In this document: piece after piece, positions 47,291 to 58,555 of the stretch
How positions within the stretch are numbered: the first letter of the stretch is position 1
Layout: each line of letters opens with the position of its first letter
Source: Mytilus edulis
Taxonomy: Eukaryota > Mollusca > Bivalvia > Mytilida > Mytilidae
NCBI RefSeq assembly: GCF_963676685.1
Contig: NC_092344.1
Location: forward strand, 56,442,830 to 56,506,829
Length of the DNA: 64,000 nucleotides
Reading direction: 5' to 3'
The notes under the pieces: generated by a model
Database searches by the model: none
Seen by the model: the letters and a program-made list of their open reading frames with translations, nothing else
What the model was told of the DNA's origin: nothing
Program-made: the position numbers and the translations under genes

Positions 47291-47760
47291 CATGTGCTTA
47301 TGGCGTAGCTGTTTATTTAGGAAAAAAAATGCTTAGACCCTAACTATTTTGTTTGCTATTTTTGGACAAGCACTCTTAAAAAACAAAATTTCTTCGCATT
47401 GAACCAAGGTATAAAAAAAAATCTATCTACTTTAATTTTTATGAAGATTTAACCTTAAACACACCTATTTTTTATATGGCTTTATGTGATATCTGTTGTG
47501 GAACCTTCATCATTAAGACTTTTAACATCAATCAGAAATGATAAGTAAAGATGGCAAAACATTTTAGCATGTGAACTCTTATGAATATATTATTCAGTTT
47601 CTGAATAAAAAACTTCATGACATACATAAATGGATAATTATGTATAAATGTGTATATCAAACAAATATTTATTGTGAAAAGGGTACCGGTTGTTTAATTG
47701 TTCAACTGCAGCATATTGGAATGATGATCATTGTTAATATTTGTGCTTTTGTCTTTTCAG

Positions 47761-49867
47761 GTCCCATCTGAATCAATTGTGTGTGTTCCACAAATACTTT
47801 CCTGTGGTCACCCTTGTGAAACTTGTATCAGGTATAAAGGAAATGAAAGCTTTAACATGTTAACAGTCAAGGATCATAGCTATTCCAAGTCAAAGGACAA
47901 TACTTTAAATGCTTCGCATGAAGAAGACAATTCAATATTGCAACCGCATACTTCTACATTTAACTTTATATCATCAACACCCACCAAGCAGGATTTTGTT
48001 GAGGCTTATTCCAAAAGGGATACTTGTACAGCTGACAAAAATGAATCATTTTTAGATGAAACTTTCATTAGTCTGCCTCATGATGATTCAAATGACAAGG
48101 ATTATGTAATCGATTCTGAAGAAAGCGAATGTGATTCAGTTGAACAAGACTTAGTCATCTTAACGCCAGAACAGTTACATATTAAGGAAAACAAATATCT
48201 TGTTTTTGAAAGTGCTATTGACACTCTAGTCAATATGATAACATGTAATTTATGTGGATGTCCAGTAGATCCAAATGACACCATAAAAGACTTAACTGGT
48301 GGTACAGTTCTCACGTTAAAGGTATTTTGCACCAGTGGCCATTTAATAAGTAAATGGAGTTCACAGCCATTTGTCGGTAAAATGCCTGTAGGAAACTTAC
48401 TGGTGAGTGCGGCCACCTTGTTTTCTGGACAAACTTTTACTCATTTATCTCAATTTTCAGAATTTTTAAACATGAAATTCATATCACATACAACATTCAA
48501 CAAAATTCAGAGAGAGTATTTAATGCCGGTCGTTAAACACACATGGTCATTGCTTCAAAAAGCTGAGCTAGACAAAATAAAACAACAGGGAACCAGTTTC
48601 CGCCTTGCTGGTGACGGAAGGTGTGACTCGCCGGGTTTCAGTGCCAAGTACTGTACGTACTCACTTCTTGACATTGAAACACAACATATTGTTATGTTTG
48701 TAGTGGTAAAAGTTACAGAAACAGGTTCCTCCTCTAAAATGGAAGTAGAAGGTTTTAGAAGATGCATGACTTACTTATTAGATCAAGGATTCACAATTGA
48801 AGTTTTGGCAACTGATCGCCATGTGCAAATTAGAAGCATTATGAAAAAGGAATTTTCAAATGTAGATCATCAATTTGATGTATGGCATTTATGCAAATCA
48901 CTGAAGAACAAGAATGTGTCCTCAGTACACGAATGCCCCACTCGCACATCATTTTCTATGTTCAGTGGGCCGTGAAATTAGGGTAAAATCTATAATTTGG
49001 CATTAAAATTAGAAAGATCATATCATAGGGAACATGTGTACCAAGTTTGAAGTCGATTGGACTTCAACTTCATCAAAAACTACCTTGACCAAAAACTTTA
49101 ACCTGAAGCGGGACAGACGGACGAACGAACGAACGGACGAACGAACGAACGGACGAACGAACGAACGGACGCACAGACCAGAAAACATAATGCCCCTCTA
49201 CTATCGTAGGTGGGGCATAAAAAGTTGACCGGCAAAGCTAAGTCAAAAGGTTGTGAAGATTTGAACTTTTGGATTAAAGCCATTTGCAACCATTTATGGT
49301 GGTGCGCCAGTAACTGTGAGGGTGACAAGGTCCTGCTGGAAGAGAGTTGGTTATCAATTTGTGATCACATAGTCAACACACACACCTTTGAAGGAAAAAT
49401 TTTCAAACAATGTGCTCACACTTTTATTCCAACAGATGTTGCTGCAAAAAAAAAAATGGCTTGTAAGAGAATCAAAGGCACACAAGGCACTTAAGGAAGT
49501 TGTTCTTGATAAGCGACTGAGAAAAGACATATGTCAATTAAGTGAGTTCTGTCATACTGGCAATTTAGAAGTATATCATAGCCTTATGTTAAAATATTGT
49601 CCAAAACGACAGGAATTTGATTATGATCAAATGGTGACAAGGACAACTTTAGCTGTTATTGATCACAACTTGAATCAGAATCGGGACCACAAGATTAACA
49701 AAAATGGGGAGAAGGCATACAAGTTAGTGTGCCCTAAAGCCACCGGACAATGGGTTGTGAAACCAGTATTCAAAAAACAAAACTTATCAATGGGTATATG
49801 CAATGATGGAAAATGTACTTGTGCAAAAAGACACACTTGTGCTTCCAGTACAAAAAAGGCAGAATGA
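47761..49867 (+). pseudogene. DDE-type transposase gene, interrupted and frameshifted
   Basis: An acceptor (gtgcttttgtcttttcag) ends at 47760. The frame starts VPSESIVCVPQILSCGHPC and runs through an acidic linker. A zinc-binding region CNLCGCPVD...CTSGHLISKWSSQP follows, then FRLAGDGRCDSPGFSAKYC with the first candidate catalytic Asp at 48613-48615. The second Asp is in VLATDRHVQ (48823-48825), followed by HQFDVWHLCKS. The coding is broken by an inserted repeat (about 48909-49217) and resumes KLTGKAKSKGCEDL in the same frame. A frameshift in an 11-A run near 49445 shifts the rest into another frame, which contains FCHTGNLEVYHSLMLKY (candidate Glu at 49568-49570) and PKRQEF...RTTLAVIDHN. I know this family from fish and invertebrate genomes as a DDE-type transposase often linked to a THAP domain. 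The superfamily name (Kolobok or other) is unsure. Upstream exons were not found. Confidence 0.75.
48909..49217 (+). mobile_element. Short repeat inserted in the transposase
   Basis: It runs from about caagaatgtgtcctcagtac through aagtttgaagtcgattgg and a (gacggacgaacgaac)n stretch to a terminal hairpin, TGCCCCTCTAC...GTAGGTGGGGCA (49191-49217), then TAAAAAG. Inverted ends of the same family occur at 28028-28200, 34228-34330 and 50692-50840. The left boundary is approximate. Confidence 0.7.
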
Positions 49868-51560
49868 GGGCAACATTGCACCGAGACCAGCTCCTCAAAA
49901 AAACAGAACTGATTCGTAATTTTTTTTCGAGATTTGATAAAACTTCTAGGTAATTTTATTTCACCTTTTATTTGTTATAGAATTTTTTGCTACAATTATG
50001 TCATCATGTACATGTATTATGGTATACTGTTGTCTGGTTGTCTGTCTGTCCGTCAACATGTCCGACATTAATTCAAAAACACTTTAACCAATTTGCATAA
50101 AACTTCATTTAATTGTTTTTATCTATTGACGTGAGCTCCCTTTAATTTTTTATTAATTTCATATTTTCGAGTAATAGGGTTTTATTCATTAAAAAAGCCC
50201 TGGGATTTTCCAGTTTTGGGACAATAACTCAAAAATGCTTTCACCAGATCTCATGAAACTTTGGTAAATAATTTATATATGTATTGGTGTTCGCTTCCTT
50301 TTGATCATGTTGATTTTTATAATTTAAAATTTTACGTTCATGAGTAATGGTGTTTTAGAAATTAAAAGGGGGGGGGGGGTGTATTTCCAGTTTTCAGACA
50401 ATAACTCAAAAACGCTTTCAGCAAATCTCATGAAACTTTGGTGAATTGTTTATAAATGTATCTATTGACGTAAGCTTCATTTCAATTTCATGGCACAGCT
50501 GTTTATTTTACCTGGGCATGGTGAAAGAAGAATTACTATAAAGGGCAAAGACTTGACAAATCAATAATGTGTCCTGGAGCCTAGTACATGTAGTAGATCT
50601 TTTGGTTTTGACCCCATTTTCAAGATTCACTGAACATAGTAATACAATGTATGATAGTTGGAACCATTACACTCTCTAGTTAACTTTATATGCCCCGCCT
50701 ACAATAGTACAGGGGCATTATGTGTTTTGGTCTGTGGGTCTGTTCTTATTATGTGGTCTGCAGAAATGTATTTTGCATACCAAATTATGGTTTTAAGCAC
50801 TTTTGTATGGTTCACTGAACATAGAAAGTGATAGTGCTAGTTTGGCATGATTGTCTTTATTGGTGCAGGACATACTTAGTCCTTGTCGTATGGAGCTGTT
50901 TGTGTTTCATTTGTACAATTCTAATCTATTTTATATTTTTTATATATTTTTAGTATATAAAAAAGAAGATGTGGTATGATTGCCAATGAGACAACTAATC
51001 ACAAAACACCAAAATGACACAAACATTAACAACTAAAGATCGCCGTACAGCCTTCAACAATGAGCAAAGCCCATACCGCATAGTCAGCTATAAAAGGCCT
51101 CGATAAGACAATGTAAAACAATTCAAACGAGAAAAAAACTAACGGCCTTATTTATTTAGACTTGTCAAGTTAATGTTAAGTGGAACCTGATTACCCTTCC
51201 GGAGCACCTGAGATCAACCCCAGTTTTTGGTAGGGGTCGTGTTGCTTAGTCTCTGTGTCTTTTTTTGTGTCTTTTGAATTGTTATTTGTCTGTTTGATTT
51301 TTTAACCATGGTGTTGTCAGATTATTTTTGATTTATGCGTTCAACTGTCCCTCTGGTATCTTTCGCCCCTCTTTTGCTGTGTTCTACTGTTAAAAAAGAA
51401 TAAGGTGTAGCTGCTACTACCAATTAGCAAGGTTGTCAATCTACAAAACAGATTAGTAGCTTCGAATCTGAATACTGAACAATGAACAAATGCAATTTTG
51501 ATCACTTTGATTACAAGTAATGCTATGAACTAACATATCGCAAGTTGTTTTTTGTGAAAC
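49868..51560. other. Repeat-derived segment, no gene
   Basis: 50010-50490 is an inverted copy of the 21157-21790 family with three core units. 50692-50850 is an inverted TGCCCC-hairpin element end. 50950-51160 is inverted dispersed repeat A. 51180-51380 contains a Penelope-type tail (acccttccggagcacctgag, ggtaggggtcgtgttgctta). Confidence 0.65.
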
Positions 51561-51569
51561 TGATTCCAT

Positions 51570-52150
51570 TTGATTATTGTGGTCTAGTACCATGCACTTT
51601 TCCTAAATAAAAATCCAACAGACAGTGTTGGTCTAGTACATAGTACAAAACACTATTCATATACAAATCCAGCAGACAGTGATGGTCTAGAACACATAGT
51701 ACAAAACACTATTCATATACAAATCCAGCAGACAGTGATGGTCTAGTACATATAGTACAAAACACTATTCATATACAAATCCAGCAGACAGTGATGGTCT
51801 AGTACATATAGTACAAAACACTATTCATATACAAATCCAGCAGACAGTGATGCTCTAGTTTATATAGTACAAAACACTATTCATATGCAAATCCAGCAGA
51901 CAGTGATGCTCTAGTTTATATAGTACAAAACACTATTCATATACAAATCCAGCAGACAGTGATGCTCTAGTTTATATAGTACAAAACACTATTCATATGC
52001 AAATCCAGCAGACAGTGATGCTCTAGTTTATATAGTACAAAACACTATTCATATACAAATCCAGCAGACAGTGATGCTCTAGTTTATATAGCACAAAACA
52101 CTATTCATATGCAAATCCAGCTGACCATGGTAGTATAGTTCAAAGCACAT
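51570..52150. repeat. Tandem array, about 61-bp unit, about nine copies
   Basis: Units read gtacaaaacactattcatat, acaaatccagcagacagtga, tg[g/c]tctagt. Within the array, atgctctagtttatatag and atggtctagtacatatag variants form blocks, and the last five units alternate between atatacaaatcc and atatgcaaatcc, suggesting two-unit duplication. Decayed units extend to about 52260. Confidence 0.9.
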
Positions 52151-52259
52151 TCTTACAAAAATATAACTTACAATGTAGTTCTAATACAAAGAACTATATT
52201 CATATAAAAATCCAGCTCTCAGTTGTGTTCTAGTACATTGCACGATTCATATTCATCAC

Positions 52260-52932
52260 ATAAAATTCACTGTTATTGATCAATCCAATTTGTACCCGTA
52301 TATAGTTCAGTAATATGTTTTACTTGAAGTTAAAGTCCAGTGAAGCGAGACAATTTGGCATTAACCATTCATCTTTTTGGAAAAGGGGGCATGTTTTTTT
52401 TTATTTTTTGTTATTTCATATTTCTGAAATAAAAGTTTAATGAACAGGAGTGTTTCCATTGATGATTTAGGGGGGAAATGAATTTGTCCTTGAGTTTCCC
52501 AAAAAACATTTCTGATCAATAACATTCCCATCACCCACACATAAAATAAGAATGGTCAATGCCCTACCCCCTATCCACCAGAAACAAAGGGGGGAAAACT
52601 CTATTTATAAATGATGGTCATCGCAATACATTAAATAATGATCAAAACATGTATCCAATAGTAAGCTGTAAGTAAAAGGACTTGAACAAATGCGGAACAA
52701 TTAAAATAACAGCTGGGAATATGCTAAAACTGAGTAAAATAATGGACAAAAAGACAAATACTGCAGACAGCTTCTAAAGTAATTTGATTTCAATACATCT
52801 CCCGAGTCCAAGCTAATGACAACCAATGGGTGATAGGTCCACTGAGTATTAATAATAAATATTCTAAAATACACAAAATCTGGAAAACATTTTTTTAATG
52901 ATAACAAAGGTAAGAAAAAAAAAAGTGTAATG
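52260..52932. other. No gene recognised; 3' flank of the minus-strand P2X7-tail-like gene
   Basis: AT-rich, no structured repeat. Two possible polyadenylation signals on the minus strand are among the tttatt runs, but none stands out. Confidence 0.45.
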
Positions 52933-53122
52933 TTAAACAAATAAGTCCAGAACATCATCAATAGCCAACTTGAATCCAGTATAATCACCATCATCATCTA
53001 GGAAAGCATCTCTGATTTTTCTAACAACACAGGATGGAATAACTACTCTATTGCCCTTTCCCAGTCTCTCACCTTTCAGCATCAAACATACAAATTGTCT
53101 GTAGGCAACTAACCGTGACTGT
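52933..53122 (-). CDS. P2X7-type cytoplasmic (ballast) domain protein, exon 2
   Basis: The minus-strand exon follows an acceptor reading gtatttatcctatttcag (ending at 53123). It continues codon phase 2 from exon 1, giving RQSRLVAYRQFVCLMLKGER, then RVVIPSCVVRKIRDAF and GFKLAIDDVLDLFV before TAA. The block 'YRQFV ... VVIPSCVV..IR..F' is the C-terminal half of the intracellular domain of vertebrate P2X7 receptors, known also in channel-free invertebrate proteins. The two exons together give 167 residues. The reading frame is intact and the splice signals are good, so this is probably a real gene, or a recent copy of one. Confidence 0.78.
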
Positions 53123-53772
53123 CTGAAATAGGATAAATACATATACAATGACTAATTTCTGTGAGATTTTACAGTTTGATATATAATGTGCATGGTAGAC
53201 ACACAAGTGTTGGGTCAACCTTTAAACTTCACTTGTCTTATGGGATATTCTACTTGAGACCTGGTACATGTACCAGCATGTTGTTTTTTTTTGTTTATAG
53301 TTGCAGGTTTCTGGTTAGTGTCTCATTGATATAAATATCGGCCTCTCATTTTTTTTCAAATTAATTTTATACATGTAGATTATTTTTTTGAAAATATAAA
53401 TTTGTAAAATATTAATCCCTTCAGTATGTTTCAATATATTATGCTCTGTGTAAAATATTCTGCAAGTATCAAAAAGGCTAAGAAGAAAAACTTTTTCTTT
53501 GTGAAAAATGTCCAATGTTCCAAGATTGTTATAACGATTATTTTCTCTCCTCCCCCCCCCCCCCCCCCCCCCCACCTCCCACACACACTCTTTTTTCCAC
53601 ACCGAAAGAACGACAATGATATCAGATAATATTATATAAAACGGCAAAACGGCATTTTCTGGTAGTTAAAAAAATCACCTACGGTAAAGTTCCAATGGTT
53701 CCTTCTCCCATTTTTTCGCATATTTAAAGAAATTACCTTGAGTTTAGCTGGTCAGGTGCACGACAACGTTAC
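53123..53772 (-). other. Intron of the P2X7-tail-like gene
   Basis: A 650-bp GT-AG intron (gtaacg ... atttcag on the minus strand). It contains a run of 22 C on the plus strand (53552-53573). Frames through this run are artefacts. Confidence 0.75.
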
Positions 53773-54086
53773 CTCTTAAACATCATCATCTGTATAAATG
53801 ACAGTGCCAATACATCGGGGTTTAAAATAAGATTGTCAAAACTCTCAATCTGCGTAATGCACTGATGGTCCTCTAAATTTGGATAAACAAACTCTGCATG
53901 TCTGCAACATACACATTCCTCTGGGGACGGCATTTGCTGGCAATTTCCACAGTCACACCATTCTTCCAAAGTCGGGAATGCCTGCTGTGATGTTGGCTCG
54001 GCTACGGAATTAGTGTTCATTTCCTCGACAGAATATTCTGGTTCAAAATTATACGGAACCAAGCCCATTTTATCTTCTCTATCCAT
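53773..54086 (-). CDS. P2X7-type cytoplasmic (ballast) domain protein, exon 1
   Basis: The ATG at 54086 (minus strand) starts MDREDKMGLVPYNFEPEYSV, an acidic N-terminus. At residues 43-61 is WCDCGNCQQMPSPEECVCC, then HQCITQ near residue 76. These cysteines form the zinc-cluster signature of the P2X7 C-terminal domain. The exon ends LSFIQMMMFK plus two bases at a GT donor. There are no P2X transmembrane segments or extracellular domain, so this is a soluble stand-alone domain protein. Its function is unknown; in P2X7 the domain is cytoplasmic and binds zinc and guanine nucleotide. In some animals related domains sit near transposase or nuclease genes; whether it belongs with the transposase 3 kb away is only a suggestion. 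Confidence 0.8.
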
Positions 54087-54620
54087 GATTAAATCGATGA
54101 ATGTTTTTGTTTAGCTCTGATGGTATTACGTAATCGAACGTTGGAATCCAAATAGACGGGGTGACGTCACTAATAAAAACAAAATGGTATCTGCCATGTC
54201 GGCGGGAAATTTAAAATGGGTAAAATATTAATATCATTTTTACAGGTTTCTGACATTATTTCAAAGAGATAAGGCGCTTTATTACTATACAAATATAAAA
54301 TAGATTCTTAACACAAGTACATTTCAAGTGGGTTTCCTTCCCCTTTAATTGATGTTAATTAATTATTATCGGATTTGTGTTAATTGAACACACGTGTTTG
54401 GTAAGACAACTACAAGAGGGTTGCGCAGACTCATTATCCTGATCGCTGCTGATTGGCTCTCTCTCACAGAGAGCAGGCAACGCGGCCAATGATCATAAGG
54501 AGTTCAAGCCCTCGTGTGGGAGAAAATCGGACACGGAAAGGGCTTGAATTATTCGAGTTAGAGAAAAACGAGAAAAAGCTAGGCGTCCGGATATTGTCCC
54601 GTCATTGGACGAAATTTTAA
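54087..54620 (-). promoter_or_regulatory. Probable promoter region of the P2X7-tail-like gene
   Basis: GC content rises relative to neighbours. A CRE-type TGACGTCA is at about 54161-54168, followed by aacaaaatggtatctgccatg. A CCAAT-type motif (gattggct) is at about 54449 with a nearby ggccaatgatc. Two inverted pairs lie here (gctctctctcacagagagc; ttcaagccc/gggcttgaa). Placement just upstream of the minus-strand ATG supports a promoter; no TATA box is evident. Confidence 0.35.
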
Positions 54621-55558
54621 GTCAGATTAGACTTCCGGTTTGCGTTTTTCTGTATACTTTGAACATACATGTACATATACTACGAATAAAGTGTATTTTC
54701 AGTTTAATAAATAGAGAGGGTCTGTATACACATGCATGGATCGATTAGTAAACTTAGAATTGAAAGTAAATACGCTTTATTTATATAGTAATGAATTTTC
54801 AAAATATATATTCATGTGAACATTTGACACCTTTTCTGAAAATCTCCAGTAATGAAATCTTTTACATTGTCCTAGGTGCCTATATTATACAAAATTATTT
54901 CATCTCGCCAAATTGACTGCTGTGAAATAAAAATGAAATAAAAATATTTAAAAAAAACCCCGAAGTAATGGTTGTTGTTCAGTTGTCGCTGTATATATAA
55001 TTAATTTGTGTTTATTTAAATCTTTTTTCTATATTTATTTATAAGTGATCTCATTTGAAATGTTTTTACACTAACATTTTTGTTACTTTGTTTTTTTTTA
55101 AATATTTTTGTTAGCATAATATGCGATCTGGGCAATGCGATATATGGGTTTTTCTCATTGTGCATTTGTTGTGGTAACAATCTTCCCACAGTCTTCTTAT
55201 TTTTATATTGTAAAGAAGGATCATCATACAGTCTGTGAAATATTTAAGTTTCTCATTTTGTTTTGGTACTGGCTATGGTTACATTGAAAAGTAACAGTCA
55301 TAAACAAGTTATTGTTACAATAAAGTTTAGGCTAATTGCCGGAATGCAGGCCTAAGGTTGACTAAGGAACTGCATGATTACTTACGAATGTAACAATGCT
55401 ATTTATGTCTACGGTTACATTGTGTTAAACTGTTATTGTTACGTAAATGCACTCCAGTGAAAATATTTTTTACAATATTTTATACATTGTTTTAATTTTA
55501 AATTGATAGACAGTTTCCACACAACCAGTATGTTGTTTCAATCTGGCCCGGTGATGTA
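54621..55558. other. No gene recognised
   Basis: AT-rich, without clear repeats or coding frames. Confidence 0.5.
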
Positions 55559-55559
55559 T

Positions 55560-56088
55560 TTATATATAAGAAGATGTGGTATAAGTGCCAATGAGAAAAG
55601 TCGCCTGTTCATATAAGTCGCAATTTGTAAAAGTAAACCATTATCTATAGGTCAAAGTACAGTCTTCAATACCGTGCCTTGGCTCACACCGCACAGTAAA
55701 CTATAAAGGGCCCCAAAAATGAATAGTGTAAAACCATTCAAACGGGAAAACCAATGGTCTATAGATATAGGAAAATGTGGTATGAGTCAGAGTGCGAATG
55801 AGACAACTCTCAATCCAAGTAACAATTTATAAAAGTAAACAATTATGGTTAAGGTACGGCCTTCAACACAGAGCCTTGGCTCACGCCGAACAGCAAGCTT
55901 TAAAGGGCTCAAAAAATTACTAGTTTAAACTATTCAAACGGGATAACCAAGTTTGAAACGGTCTAATCTATACATAAACGAGAAACACTTATAAACCACA
56001 TAAACATACAACAACTACTGAATCCCTAAAACATTACTAGTGTGAAACTATTCAAACGGGAAACCAAAGGTCAAGTAAATCTTTATAA
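55560..56088 (-). repeat. Dispersed repeat A-related sequence, inverted, two tandem starts
   Basis: aagaagatgtggtataagtgc at 55569 and a related start at 55770 are followed by gccttggctcac, aaagggccccaaaaa and ttcaaacgggaaaacc. The sequence resumes after the pearl-like insertion at 57658 (cgagaaacacttatgaacc), giving a 56088/57658 junction. Confidence 0.7.
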
Positions 56089-57657
56089 CCAGGTGCTCCG
56101 CAGGGCGCAGCTTTATATGACCCCAGTGGCTGAACCCTGAACAGTTGGGGCAAATTTGGTCACAATATTCAAGCTTGATTCTGTCTGAATTTGGATTGTG
56201 ATCAAATTTTTGACATAATATAGGTTTTTGTCACAAAATTAATGTGGTCAAAGATCTATCAAATCTATTTCACAATACTGTGCAATTTTCTTCTTGAAAC
56301 TTTTCAAAATTCAAAATTTGAAAAATTTTGAAATAAAAAGGAAGCCCTTCAAAAAATGGTAAACAAAAAATCCCCCCACCCAACTTTTTGAAACCCCCTT
56401 GGATCAATAACGGTTACCCTTAAACTCAATCCCATGCTTTCCATTGCAGGATTGAACCTTGTAGTACAATTTCAGAGAGATCCATACACTTAAACACAAG
56501 TTATTGTCATGATTGTTTGGGAACTAGAAACATGCTTCTTTTTGGCCCTTTTTTGGCCCCTAATTCCAACATATAGAGGCAATTAAGGGGGTTCGCGGGT
56601 CTAAATCATTTATATAGGATTTCTCTATATTTTTCTATAAATGAACTTTATCTTATAGTTAATAGAAAAATAAAATAAAAAAGTGGGGTCACCGTTCATT
56701 TGCGCTCACAATCTGCCTTCGAAAGAAGCATACATTTTTGTAAAGGCGTTTTTTTTTCTGTTGAAGTAATAGGAGAAATAAAGGTAATATCGAAATAAAA
56801 AAACAGAAATTTATTACAGAAATCGCTAAAATTTTACAATAATTTAGTTTAAGTACAGCTTATATGGAAATTATATTAAAAAAGATAGGTCACCGATGAG
56901 TTGAAAAAGATATTTCAATTTTAGAGCCAAAAAATGGCATTTTTCCACCAAAGGGAGATAATTTGGATATTTTTCAATGATGTATACATTTTGAAAGTCA
57001 TCTGGGGCCAACGCGAATTGATTGTTTTGAATGATTCTTGTACCATATGATAAAGTAACAACTACAAAAGGAAATAAATAAAATTTGTAATGAAAAAAAA
57101 ATGTTTGATTTTTTTCTGAAATTTTTATACCCTCGAGCCTCCTTAATCCAAAACTTAATCCCAGCCTCCCCTTTGTTATATGGTACATTGTGGTACAATT
57201 TCAGAGAGATCCATACAGTTACACATTAGTTATTGTCTTGAAACTAGAAAAATGCTTGTTTTGACCCCTTTTTGGCCCTTAATTCTTAAACTTTGGCCCC
57301 ATAACCCCTAAAATGAATCCAAACCTTCTACTTGTGGTTTCAAACATTGCAGTATGATTTCATACCAATTGAAATACTTCTACACAAGTTATTATCCTGA
57401 AACTAGAAAAATGCTTGTTTTGGGCCCCTTTTGGGCCCTTAATTCCTAATCGGTGGGGACCATCATCCCCAAAATCAATCCCAACCTTCCTTTTGTGGTA
57501 TTGAACCCTCTGATAAAATTTCATGAAGATCTTTTCACTTAAACTAAAGTAATTATCCGGAAACCAATGTGTCTTCGGACGACGACGACGCAGAATACGC
57601 AGACGACCACATCATACCATTATACGATCCCAAATTTTTTTTGGGGTCGTATAAAAA
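56089..57657 (+). mobile_element. Pearl-like element, 'GGTGCTCCGCAGG' family, copy 3, full-length
   Basis: It starts accaggtgctccgcagggcg and has core units with ttcagagagatccatacac and ccttttttggcccctaattcc. It ends at a strong terminal hairpin, TATACGATCCC...GGGGTCGTATA (57621-57653), then AAAA. It lies inside dispersed repeat A-related sequence and is itself interrupted at 56587-57142. Confidence 0.8.
56587..57142. mobile_element. 556-bp MITE with TTAA duplication
   Basis: GGGGGTTCGCGGGTCTAAA on the left and the inverse of GGAGGCTCGAGGGTATAAA on the right are flanked by TTAA at 56583-56586 and 57143-57146. Removal rejoins the pearl-like core (caattaatccaaaactt), as in the uninterrupted copy at about 15990. 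TTAA duplications are typical of piggyBac and Kolobok elements. No coding. Confidence 0.8.
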
Positions 57658-57710
57658 CGAGAAACACTTATGAACCACATCAATAACGACAACTACTGAA
57701 TACCAGGAGT

Positions 57711-57775
57711 CGATTTCACAAAAAACTTAAGACAAGTAAGATTGATCGTAAGTCATGAAGTTTTTTTGTGAAATC
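57711..57775. repeat. Hairpin CGATTTCACAAAAAACTT
   Basis: The arm at 57711-57728 pairs with aagtttttttgtgaaatcg, ending at 57775. Confidence 0.75.
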
Positions 57776-58555
57776 GTAAAAAGTAATGAGTATATATTTA
57801 AATGTCTTTTTGTCGTTGTTTCACGAATCTTATTATAAAGAGCACATAAATAGATTGATGGTTAAAGCTACACGTGCATGAAATACTTGCCACTGGCAAA
57901 CACCAATACTTTGATGATGATGAATTCAATTATCATATGTTTCTTTTTTTTTATTTAGCAACAAATTTCAACTTTGATTGATTATATATACATGTAGTAT
58001 CAGAAGTCCAATCCATTACTGGACTTCTGGTAGTATATAAAGTAATAAGTACATTTTTATGACCATTCCCTTCCATAATTGTGCATTCTTTTTATTTTTT
58101 CATAACACAGAAATGAGGAAACATAAGAAAGTTTATAATAGCCTTTATAAAGTCATTTCATTTTCCCCCTCAGATTGATTAACAGCAATGGAGACAGGAG
58201 CAGAAATGGGAATGTTCGATGTGAAAATTGAAGACCTATTAACAAAATGATGTATAAATATGGCACTCATCAGAAAATAACCCAACATTTTAATCATGAA
58301 CCATTGAATCCTGAGTTTCGTACAAGTACCAAAACATTAAAGATGGATGCTTATAATGAGCTCATATTAGAACTAAAAGTGTCCTCTTGAATTAACACTG
58401 TACATGTAGCAAGACACATCATATGCGGGACTGAATTGAGGAAAAGTGCCAGTAAACTGACATTCTATGACAGCATTCCAAAGAAAAGATGGCAAAGGGG
58501 GAGAGCAATGAAACATGATACATGCAAAACTAATTGTTTCTTTGATTGTTTTACA
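57776..58555. other. Mostly non-coding; short hairpin and a possible coding scrap
   Basis: AGAAGTCCA/TGGACTTCT arms at 58002-58010 and 58020-58028 form a hairpin. 58262-58390 is open for about 40 codons (HQKITQHFNHEPLNPEF...), preceded by an acceptor-like ccccctcag; no family recognised. Confidence 0.4.

Noticed and set aside
51660-52140. CRISPR-like spacing of direct repeats
   Set aside because: The units are contiguous tandem copies without unique spacers; eukaryotic minisatellite.
53426-53647. Proline- or glycine-run frames around the C homopolymer
   Set aside because: Artefact of the 22-C run inside the intron of the P2X7-tail-like gene.
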